Assembly: GCA_021401465.1 (NCBI GenBank) | Contig: JADDMT010000002.1 | Coordinates: 620,001 to 684,000 of the forward strand | DNA length: 64,000 nt | Source: Teratosphaeria epicoccoides | Lineage: Eukaryota; Ascomycota; Dothideomycetes; Mycosphaerellales; Teratosphaeriaceae | Reading direction: 5' to 3' | Shown: one piece after another, positions 22,201 through 32,222 of the stretch | How the letters are laid out: each line of letters begins with the position of its first letter | Numbering within the stretch: the first letter of the stretch is position 1 | Translations under genes and position numbers: made by a program | The notes under the pieces: generated by a model | Seen by the model: only the letters and a program-made list of their open reading frames with translations | What the model was told of the DNA's origin: nothing | The model's database searches: none

Positions 22201-23912
22201 CAGGGCCTAAGCTACGGACACATGGATGTCCAGACCAATCCTGAAACCTCGTGGCTTGGTTGTTGGCGGCATCCTTACGCGACAGAAAGGTGGCGGCGGT
22301 GGTGCCCTACTGACATTTCATTGTTCGGAGGATATGTGGGCGGCTACAGGAGCCTGGGTCGCAGCGCCTGGCCGTCGGCTGTAATTACCTTTACGTAGTG
22401 CGTAGTAAGAACGGCCCTCGAACTTGCCAAGCACATCACCGCCATTGGTCATGATCGGTTGAGGTGCCGAGTCCAGGATCTGCTCTGTACTGTCTGCAAG
22501 CAAAGCCAGAAACGTAGAACGCGGAACAGCCAGACCCAGCCAGATGGCACGGGTCTTCGAATGATTTAGGAATGAAGGAGATGGGCAAAGGTCGATAGCA
22601 GGTCTACTACTGGCTGTGACTCGTGAGCGCTTTCGCCTCTTCCGGCGGCCCGTGGCCTTAACGTGCTGAGGTGATCACGCGGACTTCTGACGGGCCAAGT
22701 GTCAACTTCGGCGCGCAGATCAAGGCTCAAGCGGAAAGATGTTTGCGAACTGCCACCAGAGGTCGAGGCCACGGTCGAGACAGCCTGACATGATCGCGGA
22801 GCTGTGACCTGGGGTCCAAGGGGAAGCAAGCAAAGACGACGCCCAGGCAGCGCTGCGGCACTTGCTGGGCATTGCTGCACGAGGCTATGATCTTCCCGGC
22901 CAATCTGGTCCACCGCCCTGCGTGCTCCACTCTCTTTGGACAGCAGCCCATGTCTCTCGTGCACGATGCAGACGCAACCCAATGCATGCGATCCTCACAA
23001 GCGCCTGCGTCTATGGCGGTCCCCATCAGCAGGTAGCCGGTGCGCCGTCAGCTGTCACACAGATGTGTGCTACGAACTCTAAGTCGGACAGCCGAGGAGC
23101 AGCAGGATCGGAGTGCATTCTTCTCCTCCCTCAGCACTGCCATACTCCACCACCTCGACGCATCTTGCACCTCAACTCTTCTGGCGCCTTCGCTCTGTTT
23201 TGACTGAACAGACCGCACTCTGCCACCCGCCGATCACCCTCCCGCTTCACGAGGCATCGCTTGGTACCTTCAAGCGTCCCGCACCTGGCCGCCACAACGG
23301 TTTCTGACTTCCCCGCATGCGATCGTCAGCGTTGACCAAGGGCCCTCCAGAAAGCGCCCTCGCACACGAGACCAAGACATGTTGCGCAAGAGCACGCCGT
23401 ACCCAATATCGGCCTGACACGTCGCACCACTCGGTGCTTCCACTGTGGCGCGACGCCGACGGATGCCGGCAAGCCAGAGACCACTGACCAGGCATCGGGG
23501 GCTCCGGCAGGCTCAAGTGGCGGTGCATGCAGGACGTTGAAAGCGGCTCTGCTGCACCAAACTGACGACAACCGACTCGTGTGGTTTTCTGGCGTGTCTG
23601 GCGTGTCTGGCGTGTCTCGGAGGCGGAAAGACGTCAAAAGGTAGCTTGCATCTTCTTTTCGTCTTTCTCGTCTACACCACTAATCACATAATTTCTCGTC
23701 ACGCGCGGGACGCTGACGATCTCTGATTGCCAAGGGCCAATTTGACTACAGCTCTATTAATGCGTTCATTGAACATAATCCATCTGGAGTACGAGGCTCA
23801 CGAAAGCATACGCAAACGCACTATTTGCCCTGATGACTCCTTCGACGCAGCGATTGCGCTTTGACTATCTTTTCGAAGAGCCCGAACACTTGCGCAAGCA
23901 CCACCAGACGGA
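19282..23912. other. Gene-poor region of 4.6 kb
   Basis: I can support no gene here. The longest frame, minus strand 20789-19968 (about 270 codons), begins only with GTG and has one faintly coding-like patch (DEMKQECERLAQEIRR). A plus-strand frame at 21552-22013 (153 codons) is also unrecognised. No tRNA-like B box or cloverleaf was found by eye. A 9-bp TCTGGCGTG unit is repeated three times near 23588-23617. This may be regulatory sequence or decayed genes. Confidence 0.45.
23588..23617. repeat. Three tandem 9-bp TCTGGCGTG units
   Basis: Direct repeats about 300 bp upstream of the 1603-residue gene. No known function. Confidence 0.8.
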
Positions 23913-26900
23913 ATGCCGGCCTCGTCCAGGTCCCATGCACGACCTTCTCCGCAATATCAAAAATGCAGGCTCGACGGGGACCGCAAGCCTGTTGGCAGAA
24001 TGCCAACAAAGCTGGCGGTTGTGCCACACTTGAAGAACGAAGCAGCACAACATGTAACAAAATCGTCAAAAAGTGCTGGTCGGACCGTCGGTCGACCTGA
24101 GATGCCCGAAAATGACACGACGGCCGACTCAAAAACTCGGTCTGGAGCTGTGCTATTCCGAACTGACACCAAATCGTCTGAAGGCTATCGGGCACAGCAT
24201 CATCAGCCTGCTGGCAGTGTGCCTCAGTCGACTACCCGTCACGCCTTGCAGCCCCCGCCTGTAACACGCGCACCATCATTGGCCTCGAATTCGTCGATTT
24301 CCAGCTTCGATGGTCCGAAATCACTCGGCGGGCTCAGGAGGAAGCCTTCCGTTATCAACAGATATGCAGCGGAACGCAAGTCAGCAACAGAACCCAGTGG
24401 TATCGGAAGTGCAACGATGCCCAGTCAGGCAGACAATCTACTTCCATCTGCGGACACTGCTTGCGACATCATCTGTGATCCTACAAGATCTCAAACTCCG
24501 CATGATCATCATCAGATAGCCGTCGTCCCTGAGCAGTGGATTGGCGCTGAGGCCCACGTTTCCACAGTGCCGGGGTATGCTCAGTCCGCCACACCCTCGA
24601 CCCGCTACACTGCATCGCCATTCAGCCAGGTTCCTACGCCAAGCTCGGCGTCATCGTGCAGTCCATCTGTCATTGCTTATACAACTGAAGACCATGAGAA
24701 AAAGCCGACTGGTCCCAATCGGAGTAGGCGGCCGGCACCAGGCAGTACACTTACACAAATCGGCCTACCTCCATTGCGCGAGTCATCGACGTCTTCGTCG
24801 AACTCTACTGTCAAGCCAGGGGTACTTAAAGCTAGACCACAGCGCAGAGATCCTACGGCGCAGCCAAACTCAAAAGGCTACGCTGCTACGACTACTGCCT
24901 CTCGGACTAGACAACAATCAAGGCCGAGCTCTCGCGCCTCTACAAATACAACTCAGATCCCACCGGAGCTCGCGCATCTCAACGTCGATGTTCCCGCACA
25001 AGAGTCCGCAGCGCTGCTCAAGCCTCTCCCTCCGCACAGGCCGAGTAGAGACAATACACCGAGCATAACAGACATGAAGAAACCTGCTTCTGTTGTCCAG
25101 AGCGACCTGCCTCGGTTGTATACCACCTTTCACAAGAGGAGGCCGTCGATCGAAGCTCCGATGTCATCATCTGCACCGTCACCAGGCTTGAGAACCCGCT
25201 TTGGGCTTTCTTCGCGAAGCTCGTCACGACAAGAATCTCCGCGCGTCGATTCTGCTGTCTCCTCGTCACCTTCAACCTCGGCTTCTCTCTGGGGTCAATC
25301 TGCTGATGCTACGAAAGTGCCGACCCTGGAGCGACGCCGTCTGCAAAGAAAGGGTTCGCCAGCAGTTGCTTCCGCTCCCATGCCAAGTAAATCGCCTCGC
25401 TTTGGTCTTTTCTCGCGAAAGCCCAAGAACGAGTCGGTTCAACTGGCAGAAAAGCCAAGGAAGCAGCCCGCAAAAGGTCCGGCTGCCGGAACGGGGCACG
25501 AAGGATATGGTCGTTTCGGTGTTCGTGGTCGCAGCAGTAGCTTGGCAAGCAGCCGTGATCTTCGTTCATCGAGCATTGACAGCAAGGCCAGCTACGCGCG
25601 CAGCAATGACAGTGCCTCCAGGAATGGCAGTGCTGGTGGCAACCACCATGATGTCGAGCTTGACAGCTTCTTGCGCAACCTACAGGCTCCAAAAGTGCTG
25701 CGCGGCTCCGGGCTCACTTCCAGCAGCACGGTGTCCACTCCATCTACACACGAAGCTGCTGTTCGAGAGCCTTCCAGCTCGTCGTCCGTTGATAGCTATC
25801 CGAGACCGCAGCTTTTGCCGTCCGCGATGCAAGGTGGAGTTGCCAGTCCACCGAGAGAACGCCCAGTCCTTACAACGCGACTGCCCTCCGATAGTAGCGA
25901 GGACGATTGGTCCGCACGATTTGCATCTAGGGCGGCGGCGGCAAGAACTTCCCACCACTCATCCTTAGCTGACCGCAATGCAGCTGCACCCCGACCACAG
26001 CCGAGTGACACTATGACAGTTCAGCCTGAGCAAATTGTCCACGACGGCACAATTAAGGCCGCCAATGTGCAGCATGCGGCCACTGTACTGCCGGTCGCAG
26101 AAAGTGGCTTCGAGGGACGGGAGGGTCTTTGGCTGCGACCTCAGCATCCACCAAAGACAAAGTCAACATCAAAATGGAGCTTCTTGCAGCGAGCCCACGC
26201 GTCACCTCGCTCTAAGGGGAAGAACAAGCCACCTCTAACCTCGAACCCTGGCCCACACGCAGATGACCATAGACAGAGGCGCGACGCCTTGCAGTTCGGT
26301 ATGCTTGATCCGATTGACCCAATTGACCTGTACGAAGTTCAGCAGCTCGTGCAAGAGAGCGAGATATCCCAAGACGAGTCGGTCTCCGACCGTGCATACG
26401 CTACAAAGCTTGTGCCTTACGATCGCAGACATTCCAATCTGCTGCCAGCTCCGCCAAGACATGGAACCGGCCATATGTTCGAGATTGAAGTCGGACCCAT
26501 AGCACCAAGGACGATGGTGCGACACGATCAATCCGGATCGCCCGCGTTGCTGCCCAACCAAACCACTACTTCTCGACACTCTCCACACGTGCTTTCTGTT
26601 GAAAGGCCTCCGGCCGTTGTCTCGCTGACTGGAGGCAATCCGCTTCAAAAGACCTGCGAAACGGCAGGCCTGCAGCTGCATGTCCAGTCTCAGATAAGAG
26701 GCAGCGGCCTGGAAATCCCAGAGAAAGCCCCAGAGAGTAGCTTACCGCGTTACCCGAGGCTCTCGCCGATTGGCAGGATACCGCGTATTGTTTCCAAACG
26801 AGACCGAGAGTACAAGCTGCCCGACACTTCTTTCTCACGGCCACGGACTCAAAACAATACGAATGTCAGGCCTCCAGGGACCTTGTACAGCCAGATCCGA

Positions 26901-28724
26901 TCCAGCAGAGAGCTTACTAGCCCCATCGAATCAGGATCGCATCCTGCTTCCAGCAGCAGTACAAAATCCGAGAGACTATCTTTAGGAGCTCATGCCAGCG
27001 CCGTGATGGGCTTAACACGCCAGTCGACCGATAGGACCACTGCGGTCGACCGTGCTGAACCACAGACCGTACCGTTCGCACCTCGCAAGAACTCAGGGAC
27101 CTCTGATTCGAGCGGCTCAGGCACTACCAGATGGAATGCGGCCACAGTTGATTCGCAAAAACCGCAGCAGGACGATTTGTGGGCTGAATATGACGACTTG
27201 ATGGACGATATGTTACCTCAGCAAACGCCGCTTTCAGCTGGGTCTTCTCTGGGTGCGCCCTTCCAGTACGCCGACGTCAGCTGTGATAACAGCCCATCGT
27301 TCCCCATGCCGCTCAACTTTATACAGCCACCTACGATGCAGCTTCCATCACCGCCGCGGTCCAGAACAACGCCTGCCGTCTTGAGTGTGCCACAGCAGGT
27401 AGCTCGTTTCATGCAGCCTTCTCTGTCGCCTTTAATGCCGTGCAACCCCGCGCTCTCTGGCATCCTCGATCATTACGGCAACGAGAGCACCGTCTCCTTG
27501 GTCTCAACCAAACATGACAGCCTACCTCAAACAGCATGGAGCGGTGCTGTGCAGCCTCTCAGCGACAACGGAACGGACACGAGAACAAGTATATCATCTC
27601 GGTACAGCCGTACCTCTGGCCATTCACGGTCGGCTTCGCTGCCCGAAGCAATAACTCCAGAACCCCAAGCCCGCCTCGCACCAAACAGGAGACATAAAGA
27701 CACTCAACTACTCGGTGTCGCCGAAGATAGCGACGAGTCGCGGCGGGCTCGGAACACCTTGCGACACGGTGCTCTGATGACAAGCAAATGGCTCTCGTTT
27801 GGCCAAGTGCTTTTCAGTCCTGCTCGCAACGAGATGGATCTCTCGGACGACCCTCGTGTACTGGTCATTGACGGTCTTGGCAGCGATTGGTCTTATTACG
27901 TTGCTCTTAATTATCCAAGAGCTCAAGTCTACGATTTGTCAACAGCAGCAACGCCTGGTGCTCCGTCCTGGCCTGGGATCAGCAAAGCGCCGCCACCGAA
28001 TCTCCGACACATCCCGCTGGCCAACATTGCCGCTGAGTTTCCGTTTCCGAAAGGATTTTTTACAGCGGTAGTGCTGCGATTCCCTGTAGCCACCACAGAC
28101 CATGCATACCATGCTTGCATTCATGAGTGCAAACGAGTGCTGCGTCCCGGTGGACACTTGGAAGTGGCTGTGCTTGATCTTGACCTCGTGAACATGGGTC
28201 CGAGAGCACGAAGTCTCATCAAGGGCTTGAAAATAAGGATGCAGAGGCACGACCCTTCGGTTAGCTTGCGTAACATGAGCGATTTCATGGTGCGTCTGAT
28301 CGGTCAGAAAGGATATGTGGAGATCAAAAGAGGCGTCGTTGGCGTTCCTACTGTTGGCCATGTGCCGAAAAGCCAGGACCTCAGCAGTGTGAGCTCCAAA
28401 AGATCCGCACAGCAGCCTGGTCGACCTTCTTTGGCTCGCGTCAATACTGAGGACATCACTTTCGCTGACGTGCTTGACGATGCACGAAACAGTCGGTACA
28501 TTTCGGATGGCGCAAATGACGAGCGCATCACCAGGATGGTCGCCAAAGTCGGTCGCTGGTGGTACTCAACATGCTATGAAACGTCTTTGTTAGGAGACGA
28601 CAAAAGCATCTGGCAAGAACCTGGACTTTTGCGGGAGTGCGAGAAACAGGGCACGAGCTTCCGTCTTCTCCTCCTCCACGCGCAGAAGCCTCAACAGACG
28701 AGACGGCGCACTGTCAGCGTGTAA
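23913..28724 (+). CDS. Large disordered protein with C-terminal degenerate methyltransferase domain
   Basis: Single exon, 1603 residues from ATG 23913; an upstream exon in the 5' flank cannot be excluded. The first 1270 residues are Ser/Pro/Arg/Gln-rich with little predicted order. The tail from about 1279 carries a Rossmann-like methyltransferase domain: RHGALMTSKWLSFGQVLFSP, the motif I position VLVIDGLGSDWSYYVAL near 1316, AQVYDLS (motif II), FPKGFFTAVVLRFPV (motif IV-like), CKRVLRPGGHLEVAVLDLD near 1405 (motif VI with the family's RPGG turn) and a C-terminal ITRMVAKVGRWWYSTCYE segment. Motif I lacks the usual GxGxG glycines (GLGSDW instead), so SAM binding is doubtful. I have seen this architecture as a conserved filamentous-fungal protein of unknown function; it may act as a scaffold. 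Confidence 0.82.
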   Translation: MPASSRSHARPSPQYQKCRLDGDRKPVGRMPTKLAVVPHLKNEAAQHVTKSSKSAGRTVGRPEMPENDTTADSKTRSGAVLFRTDTKSSEGYRAQHHQPAGSVPQSTTRHALQPPPVTRAPSLASNSSISSFDGPKSLGGLRRKPSVINRYAAERKSATEPSGIGSATMPSQADNLLPSADTACDIICDPTRSQTPHDHHQIAVVPEQWIGAEAHVSTVPGYAQSATPSTRYTASPFSQVPTPSSASSCSPSVIAYTTEDHEKKPTGPNRSRRPAPGSTLTQIGLPPLRESSTSSSNSTVKPGVLKARPQRRDPTAQPNSKGYAATTTASRTRQQSRPSSRASTNTTQIPPELAHLNVDVPAQESAALLKPLPPHRPSRDNTPSITDMKKPASVVQSDLPRLYTTFHKRRPSIEAPMSSSAPSPGLRTRFGLSSRSSSRQESPRVDSAVSSSPSTSASLWGQSADATKVPTLERRRLQRKGSPAVASAPMPSKSPRFGLFSRKPKNESVQLAEKPRKQPAKGPAAGTGHEGYGRFGVRGRSSSLASSRDLRSSSIDSKASYARSNDSASRNGSAGGNHHDVELDSFLRNLQAPKVLRGSGLTSSSTVSTPSTHEAAVREPSSSSSVDSYPRPQLLPSAMQGGVASPPRERPVLTTRLPSDSSEDDWSARFASRAAAARTSHHSSLADRNAAAPRPQPSDTMTVQPEQIVHDGTIKAANVQHAATVLPVAESGFEGREGLWLRPQHPPKTKSTSKWSFLQRAHASPRSKGKNKPPLTSNPGPHADDHRQRRDALQFGMLDPIDPIDLYEVQQLVQESEISQDESVSDRAYATKLVPYDRRHSNLLPAPPRHGTGHMFEIEVGPIAPRTMVRHDQSGSPALLPNQTTTSRHSPHVLSVERPPAVVSLTGGNPLQKTCETAGLQLHVQSQIRGSGLEIPEKAPESSLPRYPRLSPIGRIPRIVSKRDREYKLPDTSFSRPRTQNNTNVRPPGTLYSQIRSSRELTSPIESGSHPASSSSTKSERLSLGAHASAVMGLTRQSTDRTTAVDRAEPQTVPFAPRKNSGTSDSSGSGTTRWNAATVDSQKPQQDDLWAEYDDLMDDMLPQQTPLSAGSSLGAPFQYADVSCDNSPSFPMPLNFIQPPTMQLPSPPRSRTTPAVLSVPQQVARFMQPSLSPLMPCNPALSGILDHYGNESTVSLVSTKHDSLPQTAWSGAVQPLSDNGTDTRTSISSRYSRTSGHSRSASLPEAITPEPQARLAPNRRHKDTQLLGVAEDSDESRRARNTLRHGALMTSKWLSFGQVLFSPARNEMDLSDDPRVLVIDGLGSDWSYYVALNYPRAQVYDLSTAATPGAPSWPGISKAPPPNLRHIPLANIAAEFPFPKGFFTAVVLRFPVATTDHAYHACIHECKRVLRPGGHLEVAVLDLDLVNMGPRARSLIKGLKIRMQRHDPSVSLRNMSDFMVRLIGQKGYVEIKRGVVGVPTVGHVPKSQDLSSVSSKRSAQQPGRPSLARVNTEDITFADVLDDARNSRYISDGANDERITRMVAKVGRWWYSTCYETSLLGDDKSIWQEPGLLRECEKQGTSFRLLLLHAQKPQQTRRRTVSV

Positions 28725-29095
28725 TGCCTACGCATCACTGCTGAACATCAAGTCGGTCAAATCACATTTTTCGCACGTTCTACTTTCGCATAGGCCGGAC
28801 CCTATCTAACCGCGGCGATTTGTGGACCATATACCGGCGAAATTTCTGACCTTGCTTCATTTGAGCGTTCCAAGCAAGCGATGCTAAATAACGATAACAC
28901 TATGAATGATTTTAAAAATGTCCAAAGTACCACTTTGCATAGCGTTGGGTGTCACAACAAAGACGCATTGGCCTCACGGCTACGAGCTGCCGCACATGAT
29001 AACGGTCTTGCAAGACCTATTCGATTTGAGAATGTTCTTGATCTCTGCTCAGTGCGAATAGTTAGTGGATGGGGAATGTATATACAAGCCAAGGG
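28725..29095. other. Intergenic, 3' flank
   Basis: AT-richer than its neighbours. No gene is seen. Confidence 0.5.
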
Positions 29096-30255
29096 CTATG
29101 GTTGCGTCTGACGTATTCTCCAAGCCGGACAAGCGCTCAGAATGCGGCTGCTGGGCGCCTTGTCGACTTTCGTGCCGTGCTCATTCTTCTTTCCTGTCCG
29201 CAGACTCTCCCGCAGCGCTCCGGCAATCTCCATATCCATCCCGGCCTCATCGAGCTCATACGGCAGCGGCTTGTCGTCCAGAAGCAGCCTGCGAACACTT
29301 CGAGCTCGGTGACCAAGCCCTCTCGTACCGCTCCTAGAAGCCTGGCATAACGTCGTTACAGATTCCGTTTCTGCTGGTCATGGTGACGAGGTCTCCTGAC
29401 GGAGGCAGATCGATCTTCAACTGGCCCTCTGTGCCGATGATCTCCGTCGGGTGTCGAAGCCGTGGTAAACGATTCCGCTGACGTGGTGATAGGAAACCGG
29501 AGCAATGCCGCCGGGAGTCGTGAATCCCATTCAACAATTTGTGAGCCGCGCTGTCCACGTCGTTAATCTGGGCCAGCCGTTCGTGCAGCGCGATCGTGCC
29601 AATGCTGTAGCAGGACTTGGGCCGCGCGTCTGGACCCAGAAAGCTCAATGCTGAATCAACATCATGCATGGCCTTCTGTGTCGACGAAGATGCCCGGTTT
29701 TGCCATGACATCTCGCGTGTGGAGTTCTGACCGATCGAACTTGTCACGGTTGTCGCATCGAATGACGACTGGAGTTCCTATGCGGCCGTCCTCAATCGCC
29801 TTCCGTGCATTCCAATGAGGGACGATCGAACCGACGAGAGAAGGCTGTCACCAGCTCGAGAGGACTGTATTTGGGCCTTGTAGCGAGCGCATAGACCTCC
29901 CCAGCTCTCCTCCAGGTTCATGGCCAGTGGCTTCTCGCAGAGCGCGTGGAGACCTTTACGGATGCCAGCAATGACCTGCTGACGATGTGACTTGGTAGTA
30001 TTTGCGATAAGCAGGGCTTCCAGGCCGTGGTGCTGAAGCACCTCTTCCATCGTCCTGTAAATTGCCACACCATATGATACCAAGTATTGCTGAGCCCTCT
30101 CGATCTCTGCTCCCATCAACAAGCAAGCCGCTTGCATACTAACTTGCTTGAGGCGCGCAATGCAGGCCATTCAGGGCATCGGACTTGCCAATGCGACCAA
30201 GGTGGTAAAGCACTACGATGGCGAGCCTCTTTGGCTCAAGTGTGGGTGTTGACAT
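29096..30255 (-). pseudogene. Decayed Gfo/Idh/MocA oxidoreductase (myo-inositol 2-dehydrogenase-like)
   Basis: Pieces of one protein lie in order in different frames. From ATG 30255: MSTPTLEPKRLAIVVL then the dinucleotide-binding region LGRIGK, reaching a stop at 30139. In a second frame (about 30150-29900): YLVSYGVAIYRTMEEVLQ, ALLIANTTKSHRQQVI and the family signature ALCEKPLAMNLEES. In further frames: a SRRFD patch, AIEDGRIGTPVVIRCDNRDK, then MHDVDSALSFLGPDARPKS and TEIIGTEGQLKIDLPPSGD. Finally LLLDDKPLPYELDEAG, IAGALRESLRTGKK and the stop near 29096. At least four frame changes and a stop between the signature blocks cannot be explained by GT-AG introns, so the gene is dead. The order and spacing match full-length inositol 2-dehydrogenase-type proteins of about 340-380 residues. 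Function of the ancestor would be NAD(P)-dependent polyol oxidation. Confidence 0.85.
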
Positions 30256-31846
30256 GATTCTGGCCTCTATCCTCTGCTCGATAAAGCAGCCCGTATATTA
30301 GATCGCTGTGTTCGTGTACCTACCAGCAGAGGTCTCAATGGCTGAGCTGATCGGAGTGTACGTGCAGCACAACAAGTTTCCCACGACAGTGTTTATGACT
30401 CGAAATTAAAAGCCGTGATACTGAGAGTCTCAAGCTTGGCATGAATCATGCATATCGGCTCGGCCTTGGTTCCAAATCTGACTCTGCAGGTGCATGGGCG
30501 GCCAATCGCGGAGTGCACGACACAGCCTCAGTTATACTCAACGCAACGTCCGACTCCGCCTACGCCACCTCGCACGAGGAAGCGGAAAGCGGATGAGGAT
30601 ATCCCTCGCGCGCCTAAAAACGCAGCGGTCGGATTGCCGATGGCAATGGCACCTCCTCGCCCGAAAGGGTGAAGACCCTATTGTTTCCGGCGTTGCGGAG
30701 GCCTGCTGCTGCTCGAAAGAGTGCACAGGCACTCTTGCCGCCTCCGTCGTCAGAGGCGCCAACTCCAATGGGTATCGACGAGCCTGCAGCGGCGGCGAGG
30801 GACCTAAACCCACCTCCAGACATGTCTCGAGTGGAGGATCTCAAAACCATACCTCCAGACACGTCTCGTCTGGAGGATCCTTTCACCACCTGCTGACATG
30901 TCTCGTCAGGAAATCTCTCTCTTCCTCCTCCCCAACTTGGGGCTCCGCTCTACCTACCCCTCACCTTGCACGGCAAGGTGCGTTGGTGTTGTATCTTCGT
31001 TTGCAGCGTCTTCCTGTGTGAGGCGCTCTCTTGCGCTCCCCCTTGTCAAGCCATCCCGACACACTGGGCTCTGGCCGGCGTTGTATCTACTTTTGCTGCC
31101 TCCTTTCATTATACATCGCAATGTGTAATGCTGAATTCCACGTGCTCAGATCCGAGCTCGTGTTGGCTGTCCTCGCCACCGCTCGACAATCAAGTACCAT
31201 GATTTTCCGCATCATGTGCGTGCATCCTTCGCTGAGCCACGCATGATCTGGCAGGTCAGGTGTGCATGAAGCGAGAGCGCCTTCCTTCTGGACCCATAAG
31301 ACTGGCACCTGACACTACGAGGGAGTGCTTTCTCATAGCCGGATGCTGGTGCAGGCATAGCGAGCGGCTACTACGGCTAAGATCTGCCAGCGAGCAGCCA
31401 TTCAACCGCGACCTCGACTGCGCGTGCGCTCAAGCTGGTCATATCGGCAGATTTGATCCTGTGTGCACAACCTTGCAATTCATCTCGTTTCACGTCAGCT
31501 TCATCTTACATAATCGGACAGTCAAAAACACCTGCTCAGATGAACCAGGCAAGGCTGCACAAACGGCGCACTGCAATCACACAAATCAGGATGGGAATTT
31601 CTTAGGGCCATATGCATGTCAATATGACTTTAGGTGCATTGTTACTACCCGAAACATTTTGGTAGGTACACGTCTCCGGCTGGCAGAGAATCAGCGCCAT
31701 TCCCAGTCCTCCTCCGTCGCCAGTTCGGCCATGTGCGCTTACTCTTCGATCGGAAAACTGGCAACACAACGCAGGTAACGGGTCGGCGGGTTTGGCTAGG
31801 AGGGTGATGGAAGGTCACCGGTTGAGATGGTCTCAACAAGAAAAGG
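30256..31846. other. Intergenic with repeat motifs and a low-complexity open frame
   Basis: No gene supported. A plus-strand frame at 30448-30672 encodes a Pro/Lys-rich stretch (PTPPTPPRTRKRKADED), which continues in another frame as PALRRPAAARKSAQALLPPP from 30669. It could be a fragment of a disordered nuclear protein or decayed sequence. Confidence 0.4.
30811..30910. repeat. Three degenerate copies of a ~30-bp palindromic unit
   Basis: Units at about 30811-30840, 30851-30879 and 30887-30910 share CCTCCAGACATGTCTCG-like sequence. The second is a near-perfect palindrome, CCTCCAGAC..GTCTGGAGG, able to fold as a hairpin; the third is the most diverged. Confidence 0.65.
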
Positions 31847-32222
31847 CTACGCACACTGGGCCTTGAACTTGCCCTCGCCCTTGCATAGATTGTCGAAATC
31901 AGTGTCCTTGATCTTCCTTGGCTCTCCATAAGGTTTGTTGACGTCGCTGCACTTTAGGACGGGGAGTGATTGCAAGTCAGCTTAAGATATCCTGGTGCAA
32001 GTCCATCGGACATTGAAGCATCTGAAGGCTACGCACCGTTTGATCATGGAAGACGTAGGCCACGGAGGGCTGCGCGAGCTTCTTGCATGCCTTTTCGGTA
32101 GCAGACCCATCGTACTTTCCGCCAGGATCCGAGACGCATTTGCATGAACCGTATACAGTGCTGGCGACCGATCCCGTAAGGAGGAGAGACGTCACCAAGG
32201 CGGAGAGGACTGGTGGTTGCAT
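31847..32222 (-). CDS. Small secreted cysteine-rich protein (effector candidate)
   Basis: Two exons, 32222-32037 and 31951-31847, encode 96 residues. The intron (85 bp) starts GTGCGT and ends AAAG. The N-terminus is a signal peptide (VLSALVTSLLLTGSVAS, likely cleaved near residue 21-26). The mature part holds six cysteines (CKC near 27-29, then KAC, CSD at the splice, LCKG and QC next to the stop), allowing three disulphides. There is no known domain. Size, secretion and even Cys spacing fit the small secreted proteins of plant-associated and soil ascomycetes; a role in host or microbe interaction is inference only. The final TGTGCGTAG repeats the donor-like sequence of the intron, so a third exon cannot be excluded, but the stop is in frame and directly follows a Cys-Ala end. 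Confidence 0.75.

Noticed and set aside
31640..31850. Possible third exon of the secreted protein after a second GTGCGT
   Set aside because: The downstream candidate exons either run into stops or lack conserved cysteines, whereas the TAG at 31847 follows a natural Cys-Ala end.
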